Below, in pieces: positions 20,858 to 28,517 of a DNA stretch of 40,297 nt. The translations under genes were made by a program, and so were the position numbers. Location: IMG/VR virus record IMGVR_UViG_3300022204_000007, positions 1 through 40,297 of that record. One strand, 5' to 3'. The DNA comes from a virus. Within the stretch, counting starts at the first letter, position 1, and each line of letters begins with the position of its first letter. The notes below the pieces were generated by a model. The model had not been told where the DNA came from. It saw only the letters and a program-made list of their open reading frames with translations, and made no database searches.

Positions 20858-21924
20858 CTACCCTCCCGCCCCGCGCTGCATATCGGCGGCCTGGTCGCTC
20901 ATCTGCTGCGCACGCAGGGCCGCGCGCTCCACGAGCACGGTGTAGATGGCGTCGCCCATGGCGGGCGTGAGGTCGTCCAGCTCGGCGGGGCCAAGTCCCC
21001 CGCCCTCTGGCCCCACCGCGAGGGTGGCCCGCTGCCAGACCTCACCGACCCAGGGGGCGGCGGCGGCAGCGACGGGGCAGGCGCGGAACACGGTGCCGGC
21101 CCACCGGGGGTCGCCCCCGGTGATGTCCATCCCGTCCACCCGCGCGCGCCCTTCGCCGTCCACGGTCACTCCTGATGCGTGTCGGCCGTCGACCCGTCGG
21201 AAGGGGCCGCCGCAGTTGCCTCGTCGGGCTCGCAGCCCTGGGATGGCGTCGCACTGGTCGCAGGACCACCGGGAGGCGTACTCGTATCCCTCCCAGCAGG
21301 CCCACCGGAGCGCGCTTTTCCCGCGGCACTCAGGAGCGACAGCCGGGTGATGTGCCCGGCGATCTCCCCGATGGCGGCCGGCAGGGTGTCGGCGACGGCG
21401 TCCACCACCTCGGCGGGGTAGCGCCCCTGGGCGTCGGGCTGGTAGCCGTCCAGGTCGCCGCCCGTCATCCGCACTACCCCGTAGCGGACGAGGAGCACCT
21501 GGCGCCGGATGGTCCAGGCGAGCTGTCGCTGCCAGGCGTCGTGCTCCTCGTCGGTCAGGGCGTCGAGCGCGCGTGCAGCGGCCAGGTCTGCCGCCTCGTT
21601 GGCGGCCTCGTCGTCGGCGCCTGCCTCGTCTGCGGCGGCCCTCGCCTGCGCCGTCGCCTCGCCGAGGCGGTGGGCCACGCGCTGGCCGAGGTGGCTGATG
21701 CGCCCGGCCTCGCGCTCCACCCTGTCGATGGTGCGGCGGTCCAGGCTGCGGACGGTGACCAGCGTGGCGTCGGCCGGCACCACCAGGTCGTCGTCCAGCT
21801 CGCCCTCCCGGAGCTTGTCCAGGAGCTCCTCCTGGTGGGCGTTGGCGGCGGCGACGCTCGGGTCGCACGCCAGCGGCAGCGCGACGGGCTCGACCTCGGA
21901 CCGGACTCGGAAGGGGAGGCCCAT
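20858..21924 (-). CDS. Tail assembly chaperone, -1 frameshift fusion (355 aa)
   Basis: Produced if ribosomes slip -1 at GGGAAAA (21322-21316) in the 252-aa gene starting at 21924. The zero-frame codons there are GGA AAA and the slipped codons GGG AAA, the canonical arrangement; 203 residues then join 152 residues encoded by 21316-20858. The extension starts 'SALRWACWEGYEYASRW', has Cys pairs (CDQC, later C in GNCGG), and ends just before the tape measure gene. This is the equivalent of lambda gpG-T: the long form guides tape-measure assembly. The efficiency is not known. Confidence 0.8.
21166..21924 (-). CDS. Tail assembly chaperone, short form (252 aa)
   Basis: ATG 21924 starts 2 nt after the tail tube gene. 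The product is helical and Ala/Asp-rich (GEATAQARAAADEAGADDEAANEAADLAAARALD), followed by 'DEEHDAWQRQLAWTIRRQVLLVRYGVVRMTGGD' and a low-complexity Pro/Ser/Thr tail that begins about where the slippery site lies; the tail is thus the part replaced when frameshifting occurs. The place between the tail tube and tape measure is the standard one for these chaperones. Confidence 0.75.
   Translation of the reverse strand: MGLPFRVRSEVEPVALPLACDPSVAAANAHQEELLDKLREGELDDDLVVPADATLVTVRSLDRRTIDRVEREAGRISHLGQRVAHRLGEATAQARAAADEAGADDEAANEAADLAAARALDALTDEEHDAWQRQLAWTIRRQVLLVRYGVVRMTGGDLDGYQPDAQGRYPAEVVDAVADTLPAAIGEIAGHITRLSLLSAAGKARSGGPAGRDTSTPPGGPATSATPSQGCEPDEATAAAPSDGSTADTHQE
21316..21322 (-). promoter_or_regulatory. 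Programmed -1 frameshift site GGGAAAA
   Basis: Reads G GGA AAA in the frame of the 21924 gene and matches the X-XXY-YYZ pattern. The -1 frame is open from before this point to 20858 and becomes the better-looking coding frame right after it, while the zero frame turns low-complexity and stops at 21166. Confidence 0.8.
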
Positions 21925-21925
21925 G

Positions 21926-23239
21926 TCAGACCACCGGCATCCCGAACTTCCAGGGGGCGCCGGCGGGGTCCACCCGGCTGTCGTCGCCGTCCCAATAGTC
22001 GCCCGTGAAGGTCGCCGTCTGGGTGATGCGGTCGCCGGTGTCGTCCAGCAGGCTGTCCTCGGTGAGGTGGGCGGCCTGGATGACGCCGCACCAGCCCGAG
22101 CCGGCCCGCCCGGGGCCGCACCCGATGAGGAGCTGGCGGCGCTCGCGGGTGGTCAGCATCGTGTCGAGCAGCGCCACGGGCGTCACGCGCAGGGTGGCGC
22201 GGGCGATGGACTGGACCACCTCCCACTCGCTGACCGCGAGCGGCCCGGCCCCGTGGGTTTCCACGCCGGCCAGGGTGTTCTCGATCTCGAAGGTCCAGTC
22301 GGCCGCCGCCTCGAGGGTGGTGCGGCTGAGCTGGAGCCCGACGCCGCCGGTGTAGGGCAGGGTGATGGGCCCGCTGACGCAGACCTCAGAGCCGAGCGCG
22401 TTGGCGACGGAAGCCCCCTCGTCGATGATCGGCTCGCCGGGCACGGTCGCGCCCTCGTCGCGGACGTTGGCGAAGTCGATCTCGTAGTCGGCCATCAGGT
22501 GGCGGCGCTCGCCGTCCGGCCGGAAGGTGACCTTCCGCACCCGGCCCCCGTAGGCGAACGTCTGGCGCGCCCCCAGCACCGGGTGAAGCCTGCGGAACCG
22601 CATCGAGATGGACCGGCCGAGCCCGGTGCCGAGCCCGGAGATGGCCGGGGCCCAGGTGTGGCACGGGTAGACGTTGCCGGCCGCGAGCGCGAGCGCCGGG
22701 GAGTGGATGATGTTGGCGGTGATCTCGGTCACGCACGAGAAGCGCCGCGCGCCAGCCACCTCGACGCCGATGATCTGGCCGAGCGTGTAGTCCCCCACCA
22801 CGGTGGGCGTGAACTCGTTGGCGCCGACCGCGCCCGCCACGGGGTCCACGTCGTCGTTCGGGGTGTAGCCCGCGAAGCCGCTGTTGTTCAGCAGGCCGAC
22901 CGGGTGGGGCGTCCCGCCGACGTTGTACTGCGTGTACTGCCCGGCCGTCACCAGCCCCCGCATGGGAACGGTGATGGTGATGGACCCGGTACGACGCGGC
23001 AGCGGGGCGCCGGCCGACCAGATCGTGTCGGGCTCGTCGGGGCGCATGTAGGGCCCGGCGCGCTGGGAGTCGAGCGGCAGGCGCGGGGTGGACCCGATGG
23101 TCAGCGACCCGCGGCGCACCTCCATGGCGCGGTAGGTGTTCAGCGAGGAGTCGGGGATCCCGCTGGCGTCCAGGGAACCGAAGTTCCCGCCCGGCTCCTG
23201 AGCGACGGCGACCTCGCCGATTGCCTGTCCCGCTGCCAT
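21926..23239 (-). CDS. Major tail tube protein (probable)
   Basis: ATG 23239 gives 437 aa. The product is beta-rich, with repeated short strands, no signal peptide and no catalytic motif: 'GSITITVPMRGLVTAGQYTQYN', 'MADYEIDFANVRDEGAT', 'QTATFTGDYWDGDD'. It lies between connector genes and the tail chaperone pair, the standard place of the tube protein. It is long for a siphovirus tube subunit (often ~150-350 aa), so it may carry an extra surface domain. Call rests mainly on position and beta character. Confidence 0.7.
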   Translation of the reverse strand: MAAGQAIGEVAVAQEPGGNFGSLDASGIPDSSLNTYRAMEVRRGSLTIGSTPRLPLDSQRAGPYMRPDEPDTIWSAGAPLPRRTGSITITVPMRGLVTAGQYTQYNVGGTPHPVGLLNNSGFAGYTPNDDVDPVAGAVGANEFTPTVVGDYTLGQIIGVEVAGARRFSCVTEITANIIHSPALALAAGNVYPCHTWAPAISGLGTGLGRSISMRFRRLHPVLGARQTFAYGGRVRKVTFRPDGERRHLMADYEIDFANVRDEGATVPGEPIIDEGASVANALGSEVCVSGPITLPYTGGVGLQLSRTTLEAAADWTFEIENTLAGVETHGAGPLAVSEWEVVQSIARATLRVTPVALLDTMLTTRERRQLLIGCGPGRAGSGWCGVIQAAHLTEDSLLDDTGDRITQTATFTGDYWDGDDSRVDPAGAPWKFGMPVV

Positions 23240-23261
23240 GTTCCTGCCTCCGCTCCTGGCC

Positions 23262-23735
23262 CTAGAAGTACTCGACGGTGAACGGTAGCACGCCGACGAG
23301 CGCGAGTGGCTGGCCCTCGTCGCTGACCAGGACGTCCACCGCCCACGGGCGGCCCGCCTGGAAGTACAGGTTGTCGATGTCGGTGCCGGCCCAATTGGTC
23401 GGATTGCGGAGCCACGCCGTCATCGTGCGCGCGTCCTGCGCGGCCATCCTCCGCAGCAGTTCCTCGTCACCGACGCAGAGCGGGTACAGGACCCGCACGG
23501 CCCACTCCTCCGACCAGAGCGGGCTGGCGATGGCGAGGATCAGGTCCTCGCGGGCGCCAGCATCCGTCACGATGTCGAACGCCCGCAGGTGGCCGCTCCC
23601 GAGCTGGGCCAGGGACTCGAGGCGCGGCACCCCTCCAGTCGCGTCTGCGAGCGAGACGAAAGTCACGGTCGGGTCTACCTCAGGCACCAGCGCGCGAAGC
23701 TGGGAAGTGATCGTGTCGCGGATGGCGGCTGTCAC
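23262..23735 (-). CDS. Head-tail connector / tail terminator candidate, 157 aa
   Basis: GTG 23735 overlaps the preceding stop (GTGA). The product begins 'MTAAIRDTITSQLRALVPEVDPTVTF', a helix-strand start as in small tail-terminator proteins, continues with alpha/beta character, and ends in a strand (GVLPFTVEYF). It lies between the gp10-like connector and the tail tube gene, the usual place of the tail terminator. No sequence signature confirms the role. Confidence 0.6.
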   Translation of the reverse strand: MTAAIRDTITSQLRALVPEVDPTVTFVSLADATGGVPRLESLAQLGSGHLRAFDIVTDAGAREDLILAIASPLWSEEWAVRVLYPLCVGDEELLRRMAAQDARTMTAWLRNPTNWAGTDIDNLYFQAGRPWAVDVLVSDEGQPLALVGVLPFTVEYF

Positions 23736-24217
23736 TTCGCGACCTTCACGAACCGGCCTCGACTGTCGCGCTGGCGACCGGCCGTGGTGCTGGTGGACTT
23801 GGCGCCGGCGCCCTTCGCCACGAGCGCCGTCAGGATGCGCGCGACCACGGTCTGGGCGTAGGCGGCGTCAGCAGGGGACAGGCCGAGCCACGGCCGCAGA
23901 TCGTCCACGAACGACCCGTAGGTGGCGGGGTCTCCGGTCAGGCCGATCAGGAACCCGGTGGCCGTGGGCCGCTTGAGCCGCAGCGAGCGCCGCATCGCGC
24001 CGGTCCAGGTCAGGTCGACCCGGCCACTCCTCCCTGACGCCACCCGCTTGGCGAGGTAGCGCGTGGAGTACGGCGCATGCGGCTGGTCTGCGGTCGAGAG
24101 GCCCTGGTCGAAGGCTCGACGGGTGATCTTAGCCACGAGGGCGGCCCCGAGCTGGAGGCTCGACGCACGGTCCCACACGCGCGTGAGCAGCCCTGGCCCG
24201 CTAATCCTGACTGTCAC
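23732..24217 (-). CDS. Head-tail joining protein (gp10/Mu gpG-like candidate), 161 aa
   Basis: GTG 24217 (or GTG 24223) is the start. The product begins 'VTVRISGPGLLTRVWDRASSLQLGAALVAKITRRAFDQG', with 'PHAPYSTRYLAKR' and 'DLTWTGAMRRSLRLK' following; 'DLTWTGAMRRS' is the kind of segment common in phage virion-morphogenesis and gp10-like proteins. It ends basic (RQRDSRGRFVKVAK). Upstream in the 53-nt gap is a 10-codon minigene (ATG 24246, MPERRARRWG, stop 24214) whose TGA overlaps this GTG, and a UUCG hairpin, so translation may be re-initiated from the minigene. Confidence 0.65.
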   Translation of the reverse strand: MTVRISGPGLLTRVWDRASSLQLGAALVAKITRRAFDQGLSTADQPHAPYSTRYLAKRVASGRSGRVDLTWTGAMRRSLRLKRPTATGFLIGLTGDPATYGSFVDDLRPWLGLSPADAAYAQTVVARILTALVAKGAGAKSTSTTAGRQRDSRGRFVKVAK

Positions 24218-24246
24218 CCCCACCTGCGGGCCCTCCGCTCGGGCAT
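24214..24246 (-). CDS. Possible 10-codon leader minigene
   Basis: ATG 24246 has GGAG about 8-10 nt upstream and reads MPERRARRWG, then TGA overlapping the GTG at 24217 as GTGA. It is Arg-rich. It may only serve to bring ribosomes to the weakly led connector gene, or may be chance. Confidence 0.3.
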   Translation of the reverse strand: MPERRARRWG

Positions 24247-24253
24247 CGTGAAT

Positions 24254-24267
24254 TTCTCCGAAGAAAA
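24254..24267 (-). promoter_or_regulatory. UUCG-tetraloop hairpin between head genes
   Basis: TTTTC-TTCG-GAGAA: 5 bp including one G.U, closed by the very stable cUUCGg loop. It is an A/T-rich island in a GC-rich genome, in the 53-nt gap between the 340-aa gene and the connector gene. It may be an mRNA stability or translation element; a terminator is unlikely because the following sequence has no T-run. Confidence 0.45.
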
Positions 24268-24269
24268 TC

Positions 24270-25292
24270 TCACCGCTCGTCCCCGACCCGCCGCACCTCC
24301 CACTCCTCGGTGACGGCGTTGCTGGGCGCCTGGAAGTCCGCGTCGCCCGAGAACAGCCCGATGACCATCGACGGCACCTGGGACGCCACGTCCACCTCGC
24401 CCGCGTCGGGCACCCCATCGCCGTCGCAGTCGATCCACGGTACCGAGCGCATCACCTCCTCGTAGAGCGCCCAGGCACGAGCCCGGAAGTCGTCGCGGGG
24501 CTCGGCCAGTCCTGCCCCTACGGCGACGTGCCCGCCGAGGACGATGGAGGCGGCGAGCATGGCGTGGACCTCCTGGAAGGCCAGCCCCATGACGGCGTCC
24601 TCGCCCTCCACGCACCCGAGCGAGTGGAGGTCGCCCCGCAGGCGGCGCACCAGGAGCGTCTCGGCAAGGCGGATCTGAGGCTGCCAGGAGGACTGCCGCC
24701 GCGGGACGCTCGACCCCATGCCCGGCAGCCAGGACAGGAGGAGGTCGTCGGTCAGGCCGGTGTCGAAGGGCTGGCGCACCGCATGGGCCAGCCCGCGCAG
24801 GTGGCGCCGCACGAGCCCGGCAGCGCCAGACGGCTCGTCATAGGTGACCACCCACGGGATAGCCCGCTCGGCCGCAGCCACCCAGGCCGCCAGGATGGTC
24901 GCCTGCCAGGTCTGCCAGGTCAGGCGGGCGACCGCGCCGATGACGGCTGCGCTGGGGAGGGCATCGGCGAGCACGGCCGTGGTGTCGCTCGTGAACCGCT
25001 GGACTTTGACCGGGCCAGCCCAGCCCTGGCCGAGGTCGAGCCAGGCCACTCCGCCGCGGTCACCCACCGCCCCGACGCTGCCCGCCCCACCTCCCGCGCC
25101 CACGGTCAGGGTACGGCGGTCGGCCCCAACCGCGGAGACGGTGACGGTGGCGCGGAGGACGGTCATCGCGGGAGCCTGGGCCCCGGCGTCGAAGCCGATG
25201 GACAGCGTGGGCGTGGTCCCGTTGGCGACGGGAGCAGGGAGCCACCACGAGGCCAGGTTGTTCTCGCCGACCACCCACTTCGTTTCGCTCAT
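24270..25292 (-). CDS. Virion-region protein with DxDxDG motif, 340 aa
   Basis: ATG 25292 overlaps the preceding stop (ATGA). The N-terminal ~110 residues look beta-rich (TPTLSIGFDAGAQAPAMTVLRATVTVSAVG); the rest is helical and amphipathic (LVRRHLRGLAHAVRQPFDTG). Near the C-terminus 'DCDGDGVPDAGEVD' (~300-313) matches the DxDxDG calcium-binding loop of thrombospondin type 3 and dockerin-like repeats. Its place between the minor head protein and connectors suggests an adaptor or head-completion protein with a fused domain. Family not recognised. Confidence 0.6.
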   Translation of the reverse strand: MSETKWVVGENNLASWWLPAPVANGTTPTLSIGFDAGAQAPAMTVLRATVTVSAVGADRRTLTVGAGGGAGSVGAVGDRGGVAWLDLGQGWAGPVKVQRFTSDTTAVLADALPSAAVIGAVARLTWQTWQATILAAWVAAAERAIPWVVTYDEPSGAAGLVRRHLRGLAHAVRQPFDTGLTDDLLLSWLPGMGSSVPRRQSSWQPQIRLAETLLVRRLRGDLHSLGCVEGEDAVMGLAFQEVHAMLAASIVLGGHVAVGAGLAEPRDDFRARAWALYEEVMRSVPWIDCDGDGVPDAGEVDVASQVPSMVIGLFSGDADFQAPSNAVTEEWEVRRVGDER

Positions 25293-26215
25293 CGCTTCCC
25301 CCGTCGGCCCGGGTCGCCGGCTGCGGCGTTGGCGGCCGCCACGTTGCCAGCCGTCCCCAGCGTAGCACCGAACGCCGAGACGTCGTCGCGATGGACTGCG
25401 CTCCAGACGTGGCGGCAGTTGTACCCGCCGCCGAAGTGGATGGGCCCGCCCACGCCCCCGATCTGCCCGTTGTTCAGGCTCGCCACCTGCTCGAGGGTGA
25501 ACACGAGCCCCACCAACTCCCCGCAGAAGGGCCGCAGGAGGGCATCGGTCGGGCCGCCGTAGTAGCGGAGCAGCTCCGAGCCCGTCGGGTCCACCTCCAG
25601 CGCCACCTCCTCGGCGACGAACCGGTCGAACTCGGCGATGGAGGTCCGCGCCTCGGTCAGCGCCTGGGCGCGCGTGATGCCCAGCTCGACCTCGATGGTG
25701 GCGGCCAGGTCATCCAGGGTGCCGCCCAGGGCCTGGCGGTGCAGTTCGGATAGGATGCGCTCGGCAGTCGGCCTCGCCACCTTGCCGTCCCAGAACGTCT
25801 CCTCAGTGCGGCCCAGGTGCGCTGCAATGGCAGACCGGACCGCCTGGGTGTCCAGTGCAGCGTCGGCGTCATCGAGCGCCCCTGACGCCTCCAGGGAGGC
25901 TGCTGCGGCCTGTGCTACGGCTGCGTGTCGGGCGAACCATCCCTGCCGGGCGTCGTCCATCCCGAGGTCGTCCAGGATGTCGAGCACGTCCTGGAGGTTG
26001 TGGCGTAGGAGCTGGGCCCGCGTGGCGTCGCCGACCTTGCCGCTGGGCCCAGCCTGCACGAGCCTCCCCAGCTCGTCGCCGACGCGGTCGGCGAGCTTGA
26101 CCAGCTCCCCGTCGAGCCATGCGGTCGCCGTGTCGCTGACCTTGACGCGGGCGTCGAGGACGTCTGCCAGGGACTCGGCCGCAGGCCCGGCGCGCATCGT
26201 GGCGGGCCGGGCCAT
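25289..26215 (-). CDS. Minor head protein (Mu gpF / SPP1 gp7-like)
   Basis: ATG 26215 gives 308 aa. The first two thirds are helical (DARQGWFARHAAVAQAAAASLEASG); the C-terminal part has 'LLRPFCGELVGLVFTLEQVASLNNGQ', then 'GGYNCRHVWSAV', the Cys/His/Asn pattern of the Mu gpF-like minor head proteins. Those proteins sit inside the capsid near the portal and often help scaffold or DNA entry. Here the gene lies after the major capsid gene rather than next to the portal. The C-terminal tail is Ala/Gly/Arg-rich. Confidence 0.75.
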   Translation of the reverse strand: MARPATMRAGPAAESLADVLDARVKVSDTATAWLDGELVKLADRVGDELGRLVQAGPSGKVGDATRAQLLRHNLQDVLDILDDLGMDDARQGWFARHAAVAQAAAASLEASGALDDADAALDTQAVRSAIAAHLGRTEETFWDGKVARPTAERILSELHRQALGGTLDDLAATIEVELGITRAQALTEARTSIAEFDRFVAEEVALEVDPTGSELLRYYGGPTDALLRPFCGELVGLVFTLEQVASLNNGQIGGVGGPIHFGGGYNCRHVWSAVHRDDVSAFGATLGTAGNVAAANAAAGDPGRRGKR

Positions 26216-26219
26216 CCCG

Positions 26220-26558
26220 TCAAGCCTCGGTGCGTGCCTTGCGGTTGCGGGGAGGGCGCTTCGCGGGAGTGGGCGGGGTGGCGTCCACGATGGACTGGAG
26301 GTGCGCGACCTCCCGCTTCAGCTTCGCCACCTCGGCGCGCAGAAGCTCCACCTCGGTGAACGTCGGGGCGGGCTCGCCATCCAGTGGGATCAGCTTGACC
26401 CCGTCGCCGTCCCCGCGCCGTGCATACGAGGCACGCAGCGCGGCAACGGTCTCGTCGCCGAGGTGGACCACCTCCCCGGCGCGCCCGGTGTGGGCGGCGC
26501 CGGGGCCGTGGCCGATGATCTCGCGCGGGTTGTCTGGCTCGAATCGGTAGGCTCGCAC
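26220..26558 (-). CDS. Small head-region protein, 112 aa
   Basis: GTG 26558 gives 112 aa. The first part is beta-like (AYRFEPDNPREIIGHGPGAAHTGRAGEVVHLGDETVAALRASYARRG) and resembles the short domains that follow capsid genes in other phages; the middle is a coiled coil (EVELLRAEVAKLKREVAHLQSIV, ~72-94), and the end is basic and Pro-rich (PAKRPPRNRKAR). A head-associated accessory role is inferred from position after the capsid gene. Confidence 0.6.
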   Translation of the reverse strand: MRAYRFEPDNPREIIGHGPGAAHTGRAGEVVHLGDETVAALRASYARRGDGDGVKLIPLDGEPAPTFTEVELLRAEVAKLKREVAHLQSIVDATPPTPAKRPPRNRKARTEA

Positions 26559-26589
26559 GTTGCCCCTCCAGGCGCGGCCGGGCTGGCGG

Positions 26590-27615
26590 TTACGCCAGGA
26601 CGTTGGAGATCCGGAGCCCTCGGTTGAGGTTGATCACGGTGTCGCCGCGGTGGTACTCGGCCCACACGTGGCGCGCGGTGAGGTCCAGGGTGTCGTACAT
26701 GCCCCCGACCCACCCCATCGAGCTGAACGACACCGCCGCCGCCGGCTCGACGCGCACCCTGGACTTGCCGACCGTGACCGCGTTCGGGCCGGGCAGCAGC
26801 CCGATCCAGACGGTGTCGGTCCACTGGTCCGCCTGGGCCGTCGCCACGCCCTTGACGGCGGTCTCGTGGCGCATGGCGCCGACGTGGATGCGGAGCGACC
26901 CGTTGCCGACGCTCTGGGCGAGGACCGCCAGGATGGCCGAGGTCGGCATCACCCGGTCACCGCCACCGGAGACGCCGAGGGTGGCATCGCCCACGTAGCC
27001 GCGCAGCTCGAGGTTGCGCCCGCACGCCCGAACGACGTCGTACGGGATGATCATGTCGGACGGGTCCACCCCGTTGCTGGTCCCGCGCACGATGTCGTGG
27101 GCGAGGTGCCAGTCCACCGCCGGGGTCGCCCCCGCGACGTTGACCTGGAGGCCCGAGCCGCCGGGGATGGCGGCCTGGGCGACGGTGGTCCAGGCCGGGG
27201 CGCCCGACATGAAAAACTGCGCGACGCGGTCCTCCCGCTTCAGTCGGAGGGAGCGGCCGACGCGCCGCACCATCCGCTCCTCCTCGTCGCCGGGGAACTG
27301 GCTGTCCTCGATGTCCTCCATCGGGATGGCGTCGGAGAGGCAGCGGATGTCGCAGGTGTAGGTGGTGGTCGTGCGGATGTGGCTGGTGATCGGCTTCCGC
27401 TCGGCGCCGGGCGCGCGGAGGTCGTCGGCGTCGGGCGACCCCATCAGGTTGCGGTCGTTCTCGATCAGCAGCGTCCCGGTCCGCCCCACGGTGGAGACGT
27501 CCACGGGGGGCAGGACCTCGTCCTGGATGAGTAGCGAGAGGTCCTGCACGGCCTCGAACAGGACCGAGGACAGGATCTCGTTGACGGGGTGCTTCTGTGC
27601 GTAGGACTCGGCCAT
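26590..27615 (-). CDS. Major capsid protein
   Basis: ATG 27615 gives 341 aa. The order protease/scaffold, decoration, this gene is that of lambda-like head modules (C/Nu3-D-E). The sequence has the pattern of a capsid protein of the lambda gpE type rather than a processed HK97 delta-domain type: 'MAESYAQKHPVNEILSSVLFEAVQDLSLLIQDEVLPPVDV' early, 'TTYTCDIRCLSDAIPMED' in the middle, and 'MGWVGGMYDTLDLTARHVWAEYHRGDTVINLNRGLRISNVLA' at the end. It should be the main HK97-fold shell subunit. Confidence 0.85.
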   Translation of the reverse strand: MAESYAQKHPVNEILSSVLFEAVQDLSLLIQDEVLPPVDVSTVGRTGTLLIENDRNLMGSPDADDLRAPGAERKPITSHIRTTTTYTCDIRCLSDAIPMEDIEDSQFPGDEEERMVRRVGRSLRLKREDRVAQFFMSGAPAWTTVAQAAIPGGSGLQVNVAGATPAVDWHLAHDIVRGTSNGVDPSDMIIPYDVVRACGRNLELRGYVGDATLGVSGGGDRVMPTSAILAVLAQSVGNGSLRIHVGAMRHETAVKGVATAQADQWTDTVWIGLLPGPNAVTVGKSRVRVEPAAAVSFSSMGWVGGMYDTLDLTARHVWAEYHRGDTVINLNRGLRISNVLA

Positions 27616-27627
27616 GGTCGTTGCTCC

Positions 27628-28017
27628 TTACGCGCCGGCCAGGATGTGGCCGGTGACGAAGACCCGGATGGAGATCCCGGCGGCGCCGGGGTTCGCCGGG
27701 AGCAGCTCGGGCTCCCAGATGGCCACCTGCACGTTGCCGGCGCCCGCCACGAACGGGATGAGGCGCCCCGTGGCGTCGCACATGAGGGCCATGTGCGTCC
27801 CCTTCGTGAGCGCGGCGCCGGTCAGGGCCTCGCTGGGCCCGCCCGAGATCACGTCCACGGTCCCCAGGGCCGGAACGGCGCGCTGGACGATGCCGGCGAA
27901 GGGGCCGGTGGCGCCGGCGGTCTGGATGATGCGCCCGGCGGCGTCGAACTGCGTCGCCAGGTACTCGGTCAGAGCACCGGCGGCGGCGACGATGAGGGTG
28001 CGAGTGCGGGGAATCAT
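27628..28017 (-). CDS. Capsid decoration/cement protein
   Basis: ATG 28017 overlaps the protease stop (ATGA). The 129-aa product has the look of small capsid cement proteins (DUF2190-like): 'TGPFAGIVQRAVPALGTVDVISGGPSEALTGAALTKGTHMALMCDATGRLIPFVAG' then 'NVQVAIWEPELLPANPGAAGISIRVFV'. These beta-rich proteins bind the outside of the expanded capsid. The DNA for the 'PANPGAAG' segment (27676-27709) reappears exactly at 37411-37444. Confidence 0.75.
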   Translation of the reverse strand: MIPRTRTLIVAAAGALTEYLATQFDAAGRIIQTAGATGPFAGIVQRAVPALGTVDVISGGPSEALTGAALTKGTHMALMCDATGRLIPFVAGAGNVQVAIWEPELLPANPGAAGISIRVFVTGHILAGA

Positions 28018-28517
28018 CGGGCGCCCCTCCGTCCGGGCATGGTCGCCTCGGAGCACAGCCGCACCCACTCGGCGGGCTGGGTGGCCTTGAACTGCTGGAG
28101 CTCGACCGAGAACGAGGTGCCGTTTTCCTTGGCGAGCGCGTGGAGGTGGCCGGTGAGGGCCGCCATGTCGGCGTGCTGGGACGACTCGGGCGGGGTGGCC
28201 GCGCCCTGGAGGCCCCGCGGGACCGCCGCGCCGTCGGGGAGGCCCTCGACCAGCTTGCGGGCGGCCGCGTTGCCGAACGCCTCGCCGGCCTCGGCGCGCA
28301 TGGCCGCGCTGATGGCGCCGCGCGCCTGGTGCCGGTCGAGCCACTCGTTGCAAGCCTTCGCCTGCGCCTCGGCCTTGAGGGCCTCGACGGCGCCCGACAG
28401 CTCGGTGAGGGTGGCCGCGGTCGCGGTCGCCCGCGCCTCGGCCTCGCTCGCCCGCGCCTCGGCCTCCGCGGCGGCGGCTCGCAGGCGGTCCATTTCGGCC
28501 TGCTGCTCGGGGGTCAT
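28014..28517 (-). CDS. Nested scaffold protein, 167 aa (internal start in the protease gene)
   Basis: In the same frame as the protease gene, ATG 28517 (Met280 of the long form) has an ideal GGAGGTG 6 nt upstream. The resulting protein begins MTPEQQAEMDRLRAAAAEAEARA and is a long coiled coil followed by 'SSQHADMAALTGHLHALAKENG'. This repeats the lambda arrangement in which Nu3 scaffold is the C-terminal part of the protease gene C. It probably forms the internal core of the procapsid and is later cut. Confidence 0.7.
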   Translation of the reverse strand: MTPEQQAEMDRLRAAAAEAEARASEAEARATATAATLTELSGAVEALKAEAQAKACNEWLDRHQARGAISAAMRAEAGEAFGNAAARKLVEGLPDGAAVPRGLQGAATPPESSQHADMAALTGHLHALAKENGTSFSVELQQFKATQPAEWVRLCSEATMPGRRGAR

